Shown: positions 8,919 through 18,149, counted from the stretch's first letter. The stretch is DNA of 64,000 bases from Marinoscillum sp964351885 (GCA_964351885.1 CAYGPP010000001.1:62001-126000), one strand, 5' to 3'. Program-made: numbers and translations. The notes: generated by a model not told the origin, from the letters alone.

Positions 8919-10469
8919 TTACACTTCTATTGTTTCGCCCATGCTATTGAGCACACTGTACTCAGTAAGCGCAAGGGATGAGTCTTCTATCAGATTCACC
9001 CACTTCATATATTTGAAATACCACTTCACTCTCTTAGAAATAATTCCACGAGTATAATAAGCGTAAATATATGGATGCAACGTGACTGTAATCTTCTTGT
9101 CGTTCTGTCCAGTCAATACGTGATCAAGAGTTTTCTCTATTTGATCTGCAATAGAGATCGCTGCTGTAATCTTGCCAGTACCATTACAGGTAGGACAAAC
9201 TTCTCTTGTTGCAATATTGAGTTCTGGCCTTACTCTCTGACGAGTAATCTGCAATAAGCCAAACTTAGAAAGAGGAAGAACAGTATGCTTGGAGCGATCA
9301 TCTTTCATTTCTTCCTTGATGCGATCATAAACCTTCTTACGGTTTTCTGCCTTTCGCATATCAATGAAATCCACTACAATGATTCCTCCCATATCTCTCA
9401 GCCTAAGCTGACGAGCAACTTCGGATGCAGCCTCAAGGTTTACCTTGAGTGCCGTCATTTCCTGATTGTCCTCTTGATTTGACTTGTTACCACTGTTGAC
9501 ATCCACCACATGGAGAGCCTCAGTATGCTCGATGATCAAATAACCACCATTAGCAACAGTTACTGATTTTCCAAATGATGTTTTAAGCTGCTTTTCTACA
9601 TTGAAAGATTCGAAAACCTTCACCTTATTCTGGTAAAGCTTGAGAATCTTTTCCTTGTCCGGAGCAATCTTGTTGACATAGCTTCTGATCTCTTCATAAA
9701 GATCTTTCTCGTCAACTACGATACTATCAAATGATTCGTTCAAGACGTCACGAAGGATGGAATTGGCACGATTCATTTCGCCAATTACCTTATCGCGAGG
9801 CTGTGCATCTTTGAGGTTTTTCATACCATCCATCCATATCTGAGTAAGGTTGGAGAGATCTTTATCTAGTTCTCTGATATCCTTTCCTTCAGCTACCGTA
9901 CGAATGATAACCCCAAAGTTTTCAGGCTTAATTGAGCTAATTAATCGGCTCAATCGCTTGCGCTCACCTGCGTCTCCTATTCTTTTTGATACGTTTACCG
10001 CTTTAGAAAACGGTACCAACACCAGGTATCTACCGGCTATTGACAACTCACAAGATAATCTTGGCCCTTTTGTGGAAATTGGTTCTTTAACGACTTGAAC
10101 CAGAATTTTTTGGTTTTTGGTTAAAACCTGACTGATTTTACCAAGTTTATTAATATCCGGTTCATGTTTAAAGCCAGTCAACTTTGGACTGACATTTCCC
10201 TTACCGAGTGATAACTTGGAGAATTTGTTGAGAGATTGTACCTGTGGACCTAGGTCTAAGTAATGCAAAAACGCATCTTTCTCATAGCCTATGTCTATGA
10301 ATGCAGCGTTCAAGCCTTGGACAACTTTCTTTACTGTCCCAAGGTATATATCTCCTACGTTGAACTGGTTTCCATCAGATTCCTGATGGAACTCTACCAG
10401 TTTTTTGTTTTTAAGAAGGGCAATACGACATCCTTTTTGAGTTGAGTTGATGATTAATTCATTACTCAC
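8919..10469 (-). CDS. rng: ribonuclease G (RNase E/G family)
   Basis: Endoribonuclease for rRNA and mRNA processing, 516 residues. An S1 RNA-binding domain near the N-terminus (VGDIYLGTVKKVVQGLNAAFIDIG) is followed by the catalytic RNase E/G core with the metal-binding segments HVVDVNSGNK and GGIIVVDFIDM. The zinc-link motif is CPTCNGTG. There is no long RNase E-type C-terminal scaffold, so the shorter RNase G form is the better call. The 29-residue ribosomal-type gene, a TPR gene and HU lie upstream on the same strand and could form one transcription unit. Confidence 0.95.
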   Translation of the reverse strand: MSNELIINSTQKGCRIALLKNKKLVEFHQESDGNQFNVGDIYLGTVKKVVQGLNAAFIDIGYEKDAFLHYLDLGPQVQSLNKFSKLSLGKGNVSPKLTGFKHEPDINKLGKISQVLTKNQKILVQVVKEPISTKGPRLSCELSIAGRYLVLVPFSKAVNVSKRIGDAGERKRLSRLISSIKPENFGVIIRTVAEGKDIRELDKDLSNLTQIWMDGMKNLKDAQPRDKVIGEMNRANSILRDVLNESFDSIVVDEKDLYEEIRSYVNKIAPDKEKILKLYQNKVKVFESFNVEKQLKTSFGKSVTVANGGYLIIEHTEALHVVDVNSGNKSNQEDNQEMTALKVNLEAASEVARQLRLRDMGGIIVVDFIDMRKAENRKKVYDRIKEEMKDDRSKHTVLPLSKFGLLQITRQRVRPELNIATREVCPTCNGTGKITAAISIADQIEKTLDHVLTGQNDKKITVTLHPYIYAYYTRGIISKRVKWYFKYMKWVNLIEDSSLALTEYSVLNSMGETIEV

Positions 10470-10493
10470 AATGACTCAATTTAGATGTGTAAA

Positions 10494-10583
10494 TTATTTT
10501 TTCTTATGTCTGTTCTTTCTAAGTCTCTTCTTTCTCTTGTGAGTAGCGATCTTATGTCTCTTTCTTTTCTTACCGCAAGGCAT
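10494..10583 (-). CDS. 29-aa basic ribosomal-type protein (AURKAIP1/COX24-like)
   Basis: A very short frame, ATG at 10583 to TAA at 10494, that size-filtered ORF calling would miss. It encodes MPCGKKRKRHKIATHKRKK and then RLRKNRHKKK: almost only Lys, Arg and His. The KRKRHKIATHKRKKRLRKNRH pattern matches what I know of Bacteroidota AURKAIP1/COX24-domain proteins, relatives of mitochondrial ribosomal protein mS38. It sits 24 bases upstream of RNase G and 29 bases downstream of the TPR gene, on the same strand. A structural ribosome role is inferred from composition and family resemblance. Confidence 0.8.
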   Translation of the reverse strand: MPCGKKRKRHKIATHKRKKRLRKNRHKKK

Positions 10584-10612
10584 AATTTGAATGTTTTAGT
10601 TACTTAAATATT

Positions 10613-11395
10613 TTAAAGGTCTTGTAAATAAGTAGATGCTGTTGCTTTGAGTGCTGCATCAGCATCCGCCGTATTAGTTATTCTGTTGAACGCTCTTTTT
10701 CCTGCAAGAGTATCGCCATATTCTACAAGCGATACACCGAGATAAAAGAGTGATTCATAGTCATTGGAGTCCAAGCTCATTAAATGCTCAAACCTACCAA
10801 TGGCTTTATCATATTGCCTTGACCTAATAGCGAGTAATCCTAGGTTAAGGATTGTTTCTCTGTTCGTCGGATCCTTTTCTAAAACCTCTCTCAACATCTG
10901 AACACCCACCATTGGAGCCTCTGTCACCATTAAAGTCATTGCCAATTTGTTCTTCAATACACTATTCTCCGGGTCGTCTACCAACAGAGTTCTAAACTGC
11001 TCTTCAGCCTTAATGGCCAATACTTTTGACTGAACTGGACTATTGCTCATCTGGAAAGCTCTGTAATAAATCAGCGCTCCTGTATAAGTTGCCAATCTTG
11101 AGTCATCCAAATTCAAAATCAAATCTGCATACTTGGAAGCACTATCTAGCATCTGATATTTCAGATAGAGGCTAGCCAAAGAGTCCGCAAAGTTAATACT
11201 TTTTTTTATTTCCAAAGAAGTGTTAAGTAGCTGTCTTAGAGAGGAAAAGATAGCTTCATCTTCAGCACTTGTAGATAGGTCATGAGTTTCTAGAGAAATG
11301 GCTTGTTCATTCTCTACTACAACCCTCGGTAATTGATAAAGACCTATGACTACAACTAAAGCCAAAGCCACCAAAACTATTTGAGATTTAGACAT
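10613..11395 (-). CDS. membrane-anchored tetratricopeptide repeat protein
   Basis: A 260-residue protein with one N-terminal membrane helix (IVLVALALVVVIGLY, about residues 6-20). The rest is helical, with clear TPR units near residues 140-240 (NRETILNLGLLAIRSRQYDKAIGRFEHL, split here only by description; SNDYESLFYLGVSLVEYGD). TPRs scaffold protein-protein contacts. It is 6 bases downstream of HU and upstream of the mS38-like and rng genes. Molecular partner unknown. Confidence 0.85.
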   Translation of the reverse strand: MSKSQIVLVALALVVVIGLYQLPRVVVENEQAISLETHDLSTSAEDEAIFSSLRQLLNTSLEIKKSINFADSLASLYLKYQMLDSASKYADLILNLDDSRLATYTGALIYYRAFQMSNSPVQSKVLAIKAEEQFRTLLVDDPENSVLKNKLAMTLMVTEAPMVGVQMLREVLEKDPTNRETILNLGLLAIRSRQYDKAIGRFEHLMSLDSNDYESLFYLGVSLVEYGDTLAGKRAFNRITNTADADAALKATASTYLQDL

Positions 11396-11401
11396 CTGAA
11401 A

Positions 11402-11689
11402 CTACAGTCTTTTGCTATTCTTGATCTTTTCTGTGAAGATCTTGGAGGGCTTGAAACTCGGAACATGATGTGCTTCTATCACAATCGCAGTATTCTTGGA
11501 TATATTTCTTGCAATCTTCTGGGCTCGTTTTTTATTAACGAAACTTCCAAAACCCCGAACATAGATGTTCTCACCTTCTGCCATGGAGTTTTTGACTACT
11601 GTGAAAAAAGCCTCAACGGTTGCCTGTACATCCGCTTTATCTATTCCTGTCTTATCAGCTATTTCAGTTATTACGTCGGCTTTAGTCAC
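11402..11689 (-). CDS. HU-family DNA-binding protein
   Basis: A 95-residue nucleoid protein. Visible: the helical N-terminus MTKADVITEIADKTGIDKAD, the beta core IYVRGFGSFVNKKRAQKIAR (the GFGSF motif of HU/IHF), and the arm ending VPSFKPSKIF. It starts a minus-strand set (HU, TPR, mS38-like, rng) and is divergent from mutY. It bends and compacts DNA and acts in recombination and replication. Confidence 0.95.
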   Translation of the reverse strand: MTKADVITEIADKTGIDKADVQATVEAFFTVVKNSMAEGENIYVRGFGSFVNKKRAQKIARNISKNTAIVIEAHHVPSFKPSKIFTEKIKNSKRL

Positions 11690-11714
11690 TATTATTGTCT
11701 TTTATTAGATTTTC

Positions 11715-12839
11715 TTGATTTTCAAGGGCTCAAATTTAATTTTGGAAGGGGTAAATAAAAAGCTTAATCTCATATTTAAAACAAATACTATCAGACGTCC
11801 AAATAGTTTTTCGAAAAACCTAATTGATTGGTATTCAATAGTTAAGAGAGATTTGCCTTGGCGAAAAACTCATGACCCATATAAAATTTGGCTCTCTGAA
11901 ATTATCCTGCAACAAACACGTGTGGATCAAGGATTGCCATACTACATTCGTTTCACCACTCAGTATCCAACTATCCAAGATTTGGCAAATGCCGCGCCGC
12001 AAGAAGTGATGAAAACTTGGGAAGGCCTTGGCTATTATTCCCGTGCAAGAAACCTTCATTTTACGGCGAAACACATCTCTCATGAATTTAATGGAGAATT
12101 TCCTGACAAATATGCTGATTTGCTTAAGCTAAAGGGAGTAGGTCCATATACGGCAGCTGCCATTGCATCCATTGCATTCAATGAACCAACTCCTGTTATT
12201 GATGGGAATGTTTTTCGCTTTGTTGCAAGATACTTTGGCGTGGAAAAGGAAATAACGGACACAAAAAACAGGAAATTTTTTCTAGAAATTCTTGAGGAGT
12301 TAATACCTAACGATCAGCCTGCAGACTTCAATCAGGCTATAATGGAATTCGGTGCAACCGTTTGTAAACCTGCACCATTGTGCATGCAGTGTGACTTTAG
12401 AGGATCATGCTTTGCTTATGCAAATAAGCTGCAAAGCAGTTTGCCAGTAAAAAAGCAAAAAGCAAAATCTAAAGAGTTGATAATCAACTACTTCATACTA
12501 GAATCAGAAGGGACGGTCTTAATGAGGGAAAGAAATGAAAGCATTTGGCATGGATTATTTGAATTCTATGGAACGGAAAATAAAGACTCCTTTGAAACTA
12601 TAAAAGAGATGCAGTCAAAGCATAAATCTGTTGAACTTATAGAAAGCTTTGGGCCTATAAAACACTTATTGACTCATAGGAAGCTTTGGGTGTCATTCCA
12701 TCATGTGAATATTCAGCATGAGGCAAGTTTTAATCAACTCTCTAAAGAATTGGACATGAAGCCATATAGCTGGCAAGAAATATTAACTTTGCCTCTTCCA
12801 AAAGTGATCGTAAACCACTTGGAGCAAGTTGATTTTTAA
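11715..12839 (+). CDS. mutY: A/G-specific adenine DNA glycosylase MutY
   Basis: Removes adenine mispaired with 8-oxoguanine or guanine. Core motifs (counted from the TTG at 11715): LSEIILQQTRV with catalytic Glu62, HhH LKGVGPYTAAAI, Asp163 in VIDGNVFR, and a C-terminal NUDIX-like domain (about 245-374, with HLLTHRKLWV). There is no ATG before the conserved FSKNLIDWY, so translation starts at a non-ATG codon: TTG 11715 or TTG 11742. The Fe-S cysteines are Cys217-x5-Cys223-x2-Cys226-x5-Cys232, one residue shorter in the first gap than the usual x6. It is followed 14 bases later by ssb. Confidence 0.95.
   Translation: MIFKGSNLILEGVNKKLNLIFKTNTIRRPNSFSKNLIDWYSIVKRDLPWRKTHDPYKIWLSEIILQQTRVDQGLPYYIRFTTQYPTIQDLANAAPQEVMKTWEGLGYYSRARNLHFTAKHISHEFNGEFPDKYADLLKLKGVGPYTAAAIASIAFNEPTPVIDGNVFRFVARYFGVEKEITDTKNRKFFLEILEELIPNDQPADFNQAIMEFGATVCKPAPLCMQCDFRGSCFAYANKLQSSLPVKKQKAKSKELIINYFILESEGTVLMRERNESIWHGLFEFYGTENKDSFETIKEMQSKHKSVELIESFGPIKHLLTHRKLWVSFHHVNIQHEASFNQLSKELDMKPYSWQEILTLPLPKVIVNHLEQVDF
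11731..11738 (-). promoter_or_regulatory. candidate -7 box for HU
   Basis: TAAATTTG on the minus strand matches TAnnTTTG, 42 bases upstream of the HU ATG, inside the 5' end of the divergent mutY frame. No clear -33 TTG is visible, so this is tentative. Confidence 0.3.
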
Positions 12840-12853
12840 ATTATTTTTATTTC

Positions 12854-13306
12854 ATGGCTGGAGTTAATAAAGTAATCCTTGTAGGAAATTTGGGTAAAGA
12901 CCCTGAAGTGAGACACCTAGAAAGTGGTGCGGTTGTTGCGAGTTTTTCAATCGCTACGAGTGAGTCATATAAGGATAAAACAACAGGTGAGAGAAAAGAT
13001 CAAACCGAATGGCATAATATCGTGCTTTGGCGTGGGCTTGCGGAGATCGCTGAAAAATACTTACACAAGGGAGACCAAGTGTATATAGAAGGAAAGTTAA
13101 GAACTCGTTCTTGGGAGAAAGACGGAGTAACTAGATATACAACTGAGGTAGTAGGTGATAATATGACTATGCTGGGAAGTAGACAGAACTCTAATTCTGA
13201 TGGTGACTCAACTCCTCCACCTCCCTCTGAGCCTGCAGTCAACACTCAAAGCGCTTCCACCGTTAGTGCTTCTAAAGAAGATGCCACGGATGACCTTCCA
13301 TTCTAA
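12854..13306 (+). CDS. ssb: single-stranded DNA-binding protein
   Basis: A 150-residue SSB. The OB fold occupies about residues 1-107 (MAGVNKVILVGNLGKDPEVR, EWHNIVLWRGLAEIAEKYL, VYIEGKLRTRSWEKDG). A Ser/Pro/Asn-rich linker leads to the acidic C-terminal tip DDLPF, which docks repair and replication proteins. It lies between mutY and gldE in an order conserved among Bacteroidota. Confidence 0.97.
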   Translation: MAGVNKVILVGNLGKDPEVRHLESGAVVASFSIATSESYKDKTTGERKDQTEWHNIVLWRGLAEIAEKYLHKGDQVYIEGKLRTRSWEKDGVTRYTTEVVGDNMTMLGSRQNSNSDGDSTPPPPSEPAVNTQSASTVSASKEDATDDLPF

Positions 13307-13328
13307 TGACTAACTTAATTACAACTCT

Positions 13329-14687
13329 TTGACAGCATTAGACGACCCATTTCCCTCGGTTCTATTTCTGTTAATATCACAGTTGCCGATCTCCTTCTAC
13401 CTAACCAATGGACTAGGCATTCTTGTCTTATTATTTCTGTCTGGATTGATTTCTGGGTCCGAAGTGGCTTTCTTTTCATTAAGCCATGAGCAATTACAGG
13501 ACACTAAAACTTCTACAGTAAAGAATGACATTTACATAAGCCGACTGGTATTAGATCCTAGACGTTTGCTTGCGACAATATTGATTCTCAATAACCTGAT
13601 CAATATTTTCATCGTCACGATCTCTACTTTTGCTACCTGGAAAATAGTGGGAAACAAAGACGCAGGAGGTGCTGTAATCGTGATTTTGACGATTTGCATC
13701 ACTATTTTAATCATATTCTTCGGAGAGATCGTGCCAAAAGTCTATGCCAACCATAACAGCCTGAGTTTTGCACGATTCACGGCTCCTTTACTATCTGTTG
13801 CTGATAAATTATTAAGACCCGTCTCATGGTTCTTGCTGACGCTCAGTAATGTCATCGAAAACCGAATTGAGAAAAAGGCTTATAACCTCTCCGTGCAGGA
13901 AATCAACCAAGCTCTAGAAATTACGGCGGATAAGGAGGTTACTGATGAGGAAAAGGGGATGCTCAAAGGAATCGTGAATTTCAGCACGCTTTCCGTACGG
14001 CAAATCATGAAGTCCCGAATTGATATCACCTCCATTGATTTGGAAACGTCTTTTCATGAGTTATTGGATACGATCAATAAAACGGGTTATTCACGGATTC
14101 CTATTTACTCCGAAACGGTTGATAAAATTGAAGGTATTCTCTATATCAAAGACATTCTCCCTCACATTGAAAAAGAGGAACACTTTAGGTGGCAGACACT
14201 TTTAAGGCCCGGCTTTTTTGTGCCAGAGAGTAAAAAAATTGACGACTTATTTCGTGATTTCCAAGAGAAGCAAGTACACATGGCGATAGTGGTTGATGAG
14301 TATGGTGGCACTTCTGGGATCATTACTTTGGAAGATGTAATTGAGGAAATAGTAGGAGAGATTAATGATGAGTTTGATGGCGACAATGATATTGCCTACA
14401 ACAAACTTGACTCGAATACTTTTATTTTTGAAGGCAAAACTTCCCTCAATGACTTTTGTAAAATCATCGGTGCAGAAGCTGATATCTTCGATCAGGTGAA
14501 ACGAGAAAGTGAGTCTCTTGGGGGGCTATTGTTGGAGCTCAATACAAAGCTTCCTCCTGCGGGAGAGAAGATAACTTTTTCTAATTTCCAATTTACGGTA
14601 GTAGCAGTAGACCAGAAGCGAATAAAGCGCGTTCGAGTTTTTATAGCTTACGACAAAACGGACAAGACTGGTGAGTTTGAAGATTGA
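13329..14687 (+). CDS. gldE: gliding motility-associated protein GldE (CBS-domain membrane protein)
   Basis: A 452-residue protein of the HlyC/CorC family. A DUF21 membrane region (about residues 20-190, several hydrophobic helices) is followed by paired CBS domains (about 210-335; VDEYGGTSGIITLEDVIEEI) and a C-terminal CorC_HlyC domain. The position ssb-gldE-gldD is what identifies it as GldE rather than a generic CorC. The only start consistent with the frame is TTG at 13329. GldE is known to work with GldD in gliding; it overlaps gldD by 17 bases. Confidence 0.9.
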   Translation: MTALDDPFPSVLFLLISQLPISFYLTNGLGILVLLFLSGLISGSEVAFFSLSHEQLQDTKTSTVKNDIYISRLVLDPRRLLATILILNNLINIFIVTISTFATWKIVGNKDAGGAVIVILTICITILIIFFGEIVPKVYANHNSLSFARFTAPLLSVADKLLRPVSWFLLTLSNVIENRIEKKAYNLSVQEINQALEITADKEVTDEEKGMLKGIVNFSTLSVRQIMKSRIDITSIDLETSFHELLDTINKTGYSRIPIYSETVDKIEGILYIKDILPHIEKEEHFRWQTLLRPGFFVPESKKIDDLFRDFQEKQVHMAIVVDEYGGTSGIITLEDVIEEIVGEINDEFDGDNDIAYNKLDSNTFIFEGKTSLNDFCKIIGAEADIFDQVKRESESLGGLLLELNTKLPPAGEKITFSNFQFTVVAVDQKRIKRVRVFIAYDKTDKTGEFED

Positions 14688-15261
14688 ATTGCCTAATTAC
14701 TTTATTATATCCCTAATCCTCTTTCTAATGGGGTGCGGTGGTAATAATTATCTCCCAAAACCAAAAGGTTATAATAGGATAGAACTACCTCAACACGAGT
14801 ATATATCCATTGCTGATTCATTTCCTTACCAATTCGAATACTCGACTTCCGCACGAATCATCCAAGACAATTCTTGGATTGCTGAGCGCTACTGGATAGA
14901 TATTAACTACCCTGATCTAGGAGCAAACATTCAGATTACTTATAAACCTGTCAAAAATCAACGCAAACTTCTAGAAGAGTATATAGGAGATTCGTATAAG
15001 CTCACTTCCAAACACAACGCTAAGGCATATGCTATCGAGGAGAAAATCCTTGAATTGCCAATCGGTGATTATGCTTCCTTTACCGAACTGGAGGGTGAGG
15101 TGCCTTCACAGCTACAGTTCCACGTCACAGACTGCACAGATCATTTCCTTCGTGGTGCCTTATATTTTGAAATGGCCACTAAAAATGACTCCCTCGCACC
15201 AGTCATTCGTTATCTCAAAGAAGATGCGCTTCACTTGTTAGAAACCCTTGAGTGGAAATAG
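14671..15261 (+). CDS. gldD: gliding motility lipoprotein GldD
   Basis: A 196-residue lipoprotein with a signal FIISLILFLMGC (lipobox LMGC). The mature N-terminus NYLPKPKGYNRIELPQHEY is typical of GldD. It starts at a GTG at 14671 inside the end of gldE, indicating translational coupling. GldD is required for gliding and type IX secretion-linked adhesin assembly in Flavobacterium. Confidence 0.92.
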   Translation: MSLKIELPNYFIISLILFLMGCGGNNYLPKPKGYNRIELPQHEYISIADSFPYQFEYSTSARIIQDNSWIAERYWIDINYPDLGANIQITYKPVKNQRKLLEEYIGDSYKLTSKHNAKAYAIEEKILELPIGDYASFTELEGEVPSQLQFHVTDCTDHFLRGALYFEMATKNDSLAPVIRYLKEDALHLLETLEWK

Positions 15262-15323
15262 TCTAATAGACCCCTCCACAACAATTGTCCGACTATATAT
15301 TACATATTCTAACCTAGACAATT

Positions 15324-15489
15324 ATGCTTGCCTCCTTATTAACTAGGTTTAATGACAAAATTAAGGAATGGGCATACGCTGGCTTCTTCTTCAAGTTCTT
15401 ATTGGCGGCCTCCGCACACTTGAACGTGGGTGATGGAGAGGGGGGGTGATTTTGCGGCACTTGTGCTTTTTACTGTCCCAACATTTTAG
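15324..15489 (+). pseudogene. decayed fragment of a DoxX-like membrane protein
   Basis: In the 382-base gap between gldD and recG. From 15324 the frame reads LTRFNDKIKEWAYAGFFF...AHLNVGDGEGG and then hits TGA at 15447. The phrase IKEWAYAGF...SHLAVGD is the hallmark of DoxX-like (about 120-residue) membrane proteins. Removing one G from the G7 run at 15440-15446 continues the frame as GDFAALVLFTVPTF to a TAG at 15487. The N-terminal half of the family is absent (stop at 15315), so this is a remnant, not just a sequencing indel. The rest of the gap holds one perfect DnaA-box 9-mer (15532-15540) and nothing else I recognise. Confidence 0.6.
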
Positions 15490-15643
15490 GTAGAAAATCA
15501 TTTATGCCACCATTGGCCTAATGAGATGTTCTTATCCACAATTAAGCGCAAAATGACTAGTCTGTACTTTTTTTATGGTCAATTCTTTCATCTGAGTAGT
15601 CCAGAATCTTTTCTCATTGTACTTTCGTGAAAACCTCTCCTAA

Positions 15644-17737
15644 ATGACGAGTTTCTTCGAACGTAATATTGAATTCCTAAAAGGTGTCGGACCACAGCGA
15701 GCTGACCTCCTAAAAAAGGAATTAGAGATATTCACTTTCGCAGATTTATTGCAACATTATCCTTTCCGATACGAAGACCGGACCAAATTCTATAAGGTAA
15801 ATGAAATTCGCGAAGATCTCCCATACATTCAAATCATAGGAAAATTCAACTCTTTTCAAATGGCAGGAGTTGGAAATAAGCAACGCTTAGTTGGCCAATT
15901 TTCAGATGAAACTGGTGTAGTAGAATTGATCTGGTTTAAAGGTGCCAAATGGATTCAAAGTAGATTAGCTACCGGCGTTCTATATGTTGTCTTCGGGAAA
16001 CCGGCACGGTTCGGAAGCAAGTACAATGTGGCTCACCCTGAAGTAGAGCCTGTAACCGAAAAAGCCAAAAGCGGAAATTATTTACACCCAGTTTATCACA
16101 CTTCAGAAAAACTTAAAAAAAGATTTATCGATAGCAAGACCATCAGCAAAATGATGAAAATGCTGTTAATAGAAGCTGTCAATCATATCAATGAAACACT
16201 CCCAGAATACCTAATTGATCGATATAAGCTTACTGATAAAAAGAAGTCGCTTATTCAAATCCACTTTCCGAAAAACAACCAAGAGCTTCAAAAAGCAAGG
16301 TATCGGCTAAAGTTCGAAGAACTCTTTTATATCCAACTACGACTGATTAGGTTAAAACTTATCAGAATAGAGAGCTTTCCTGGAATTACGTTTGACAACA
16401 GCGAACGATTAAACGATTACTACAAAAATCATTTGCCTTTTGAACTTACGAATGCACAGAAAAGAGTGGTCAAGGAAATTTATCAAGATTTTCGCTCGGG
16501 GAAACAAATGAATAGATTGGTGCAAGGCGATGTGGGAAGTGGAAAGACTATGGTTGCTTTTCTCAGTATTTTGATTGCAATTAGTAATGGTACGCAGTGT
16601 GCCTTTATGGCCCCCACCGAGATTCTCGCCGAGCAGCACTTCAAGGGATTAAAAGAGTATGCTGATCTACTCGGTATTCCTATCAGAAGACTCACTGGGT
16701 CAAGTAAAAAATCTGAGCGAGCGATTATTGACGAAGAGTTACAGTCTGGAAAACTTCAGATCATAGTTGGTACTCATGCACTACTTGAAGACAAAGTCAA
16801 GTTTCACAATCTAGGCTTGGCAGTCATAGACGAGCAACATCGTTTTGGAGTCGCCCAACGAGCAAAACTTTGGAATAAAGGCAGAAAAGAACACCCACAT
16901 ATCTTGGTGATGACTGCCACACCTATTCCCAGAACATTGGCAATGACACTCTATGGAGATTTGGATATTTCAGTAATAGATGAATTGCCAGCAGGGCGAA
17001 AACCTATCGAAACACATCACATGCGAGATACGCATCGTATAAAAATGTTTGGGTTTATAGAAAGCGAGATCAAAAAAGGCAGGCAAGTATATGTAGTATA
17101 TCCGCTAATTGAAGAGTCTTCCACCTTAGATTATAAGGATTTGATGGATGGTTATGAAAGTGTAAGTCGACGGTTTCCAAACTATCAAATCTCTATCGTT
17201 CATGGCAAAATGAAATCAGATGCCAAAGAGTGGGAAATGCAGCGCTTTGTAAAGGGTGAGACTCAAATAATGGTGGCAACAACAGTCATAGAAGTCGGCG
17301 TAAATGTGCCGAATGCGTCTATCATGGTGATAGAAAATGCGGAACGCTTTGGCTTGTCACAACTCCATCAGCTCAGAGGACGTGTGGGACGAGGAGCCGA
17401 GCAGTCTTTTTGCATTTTGATGACTGGTCATAAGCTTTCGAAAGAAGCCAAACTACGAATTCAAACCATGGTAGAATCCACGGACGGTTTCAAAATAGCC
17501 GAAGTAGACCTGCAAATTCGTGGGCCCGGAGACCTAATGGGAACACAGCAAAGCGGAATTATGGATTTGATTATATCTGATTTAAGTAAGGACACTGAGA
17601 TATTGCAGCTCGCCAGATCTGTCGCCAGTGAGGTATTGGAAAATGACCCAAAACTGGAGCATCCAAGTAATCAGAAGATCAAACGACAAGTGAATGCTTC
17701 CAAAAAGAGTGCAGTGAACTGGAGTAGAATTAGTTAA
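15644..17737 (+). CDS. recG: ATP-dependent DNA helicase RecG
   Basis: Replication-fork and Holliday-junction branch migration helicase, 697 residues, full length. The N-terminal wedge/OB domain (FLKGVGPQRADLLKKEL) is followed by helicase motifs: Walker A QGDVGSGKT (about residues 294-302), the DEQH box VIDEQHRFGVAQR, TATPIPRTLA, the C-terminal motif QLHQLRGRVGRG and the RecG/Mfd TRG-type end (DLQIRGPGDLMGTQQSG). Alone on its strand; no operon partner. Confidence 0.98.
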   Translation: MTSFFERNIEFLKGVGPQRADLLKKELEIFTFADLLQHYPFRYEDRTKFYKVNEIREDLPYIQIIGKFNSFQMAGVGNKQRLVGQFSDETGVVELIWFKGAKWIQSRLATGVLYVVFGKPARFGSKYNVAHPEVEPVTEKAKSGNYLHPVYHTSEKLKKRFIDSKTISKMMKMLLIEAVNHINETLPEYLIDRYKLTDKKKSLIQIHFPKNNQELQKARYRLKFEELFYIQLRLIRLKLIRIESFPGITFDNSERLNDYYKNHLPFELTNAQKRVVKEIYQDFRSGKQMNRLVQGDVGSGKTMVAFLSILIAISNGTQCAFMAPTEILAEQHFKGLKEYADLLGIPIRRLTGSSKKSERAIIDEELQSGKLQIIVGTHALLEDKVKFHNLGLAVIDEQHRFGVAQRAKLWNKGRKEHPHILVMTATPIPRTLAMTLYGDLDISVIDELPAGRKPIETHHMRDTHRIKMFGFIESEIKKGRQVYVVYPLIEESSTLDYKDLMDGYESVSRRFPNYQISIVHGKMKSDAKEWEMQRFVKGETQIMVATTVIEVGVNVPNASIMVIENAERFGLSQLHQLRGRVGRGAEQSFCILMTGHKLSKEAKLRIQTMVESTDGFKIAEVDLQIRGPGDLMGTQQSGIMDLIISDLSKDTEILQLARSVASEVLENDPKLEHPSNQKIKRQVNASKKSAVNWSRIS

Positions 17738-17750
17738 CCTGAATAAGTAT

Positions 17751-18149
17751 TTACTTTCTAAAAATCTCCACGTCCCTTTCATAACCACCAGCTTCCTCAT
17801 CCAGTGGGAGATGAATCAATAGTTCTCCATCATCATATTCGGCAATGATACCTTCTACATCAACTGCGCCATTCAGTTGAACGGCTGCTAGCATATAGGG
17901 TAGCTCAACATCAGAGCTGTTTGGTTCTAAAATCATATTGAAGAGAAAAAGCTCGAAATCTTTAATTTCGATTTTCATGGCATCAGGACTAATACCTGGT
18001 ACGCGAATGCTGATCACCCACTCCGTGTCAAACTTCTCTATTTCTACCAAGGGCTCAGTCATTCCTCCATTGATAGTATTGACAAGCTCTGCTGTGTGAG
18101 CAAGATTTTTGATGAGGACTCTATCTTCTGCTTTCATCGCTTTTCTCAT
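17751..18149 (-). CDS. Hsp20/alpha-crystallin-like protein
   Basis: A 132-residue protein. The central segment WVISIRVPGISPDAMKIEIK, followed by a short ELFLFN strand, matches the Hsp20 alpha-crystallin fold (usually VPGxxxEDIxVExxDxxLxI). The sequence is more acidic and divergent than classical small heat-shock proteins, and the C-terminal IxI anchor appears only as VEIF. ATG at 18149 or 18137. Two 12-bp direct repeats lie 50-85 bases upstream. A holdase chaperone role is likely but not proven. Confidence 0.65.
   Translation of the reverse strand: MRKAMKAEDRVLIKNLAHTAELVNTINGGMTEPLVEIEKFDTEWVISIRVPGISPDAMKIEIKDFELFLFNMILEPNSSDVELPYMLAAVQLNGAVDVEGIIAEYDDGELLIHLPLDEEAGGYERDVEIFRK

Noticed and set aside
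11381..11758. 125-codon plus-strand frame
   Set aside because: It is antisense to the HU gene, whose family motifs are unambiguous.
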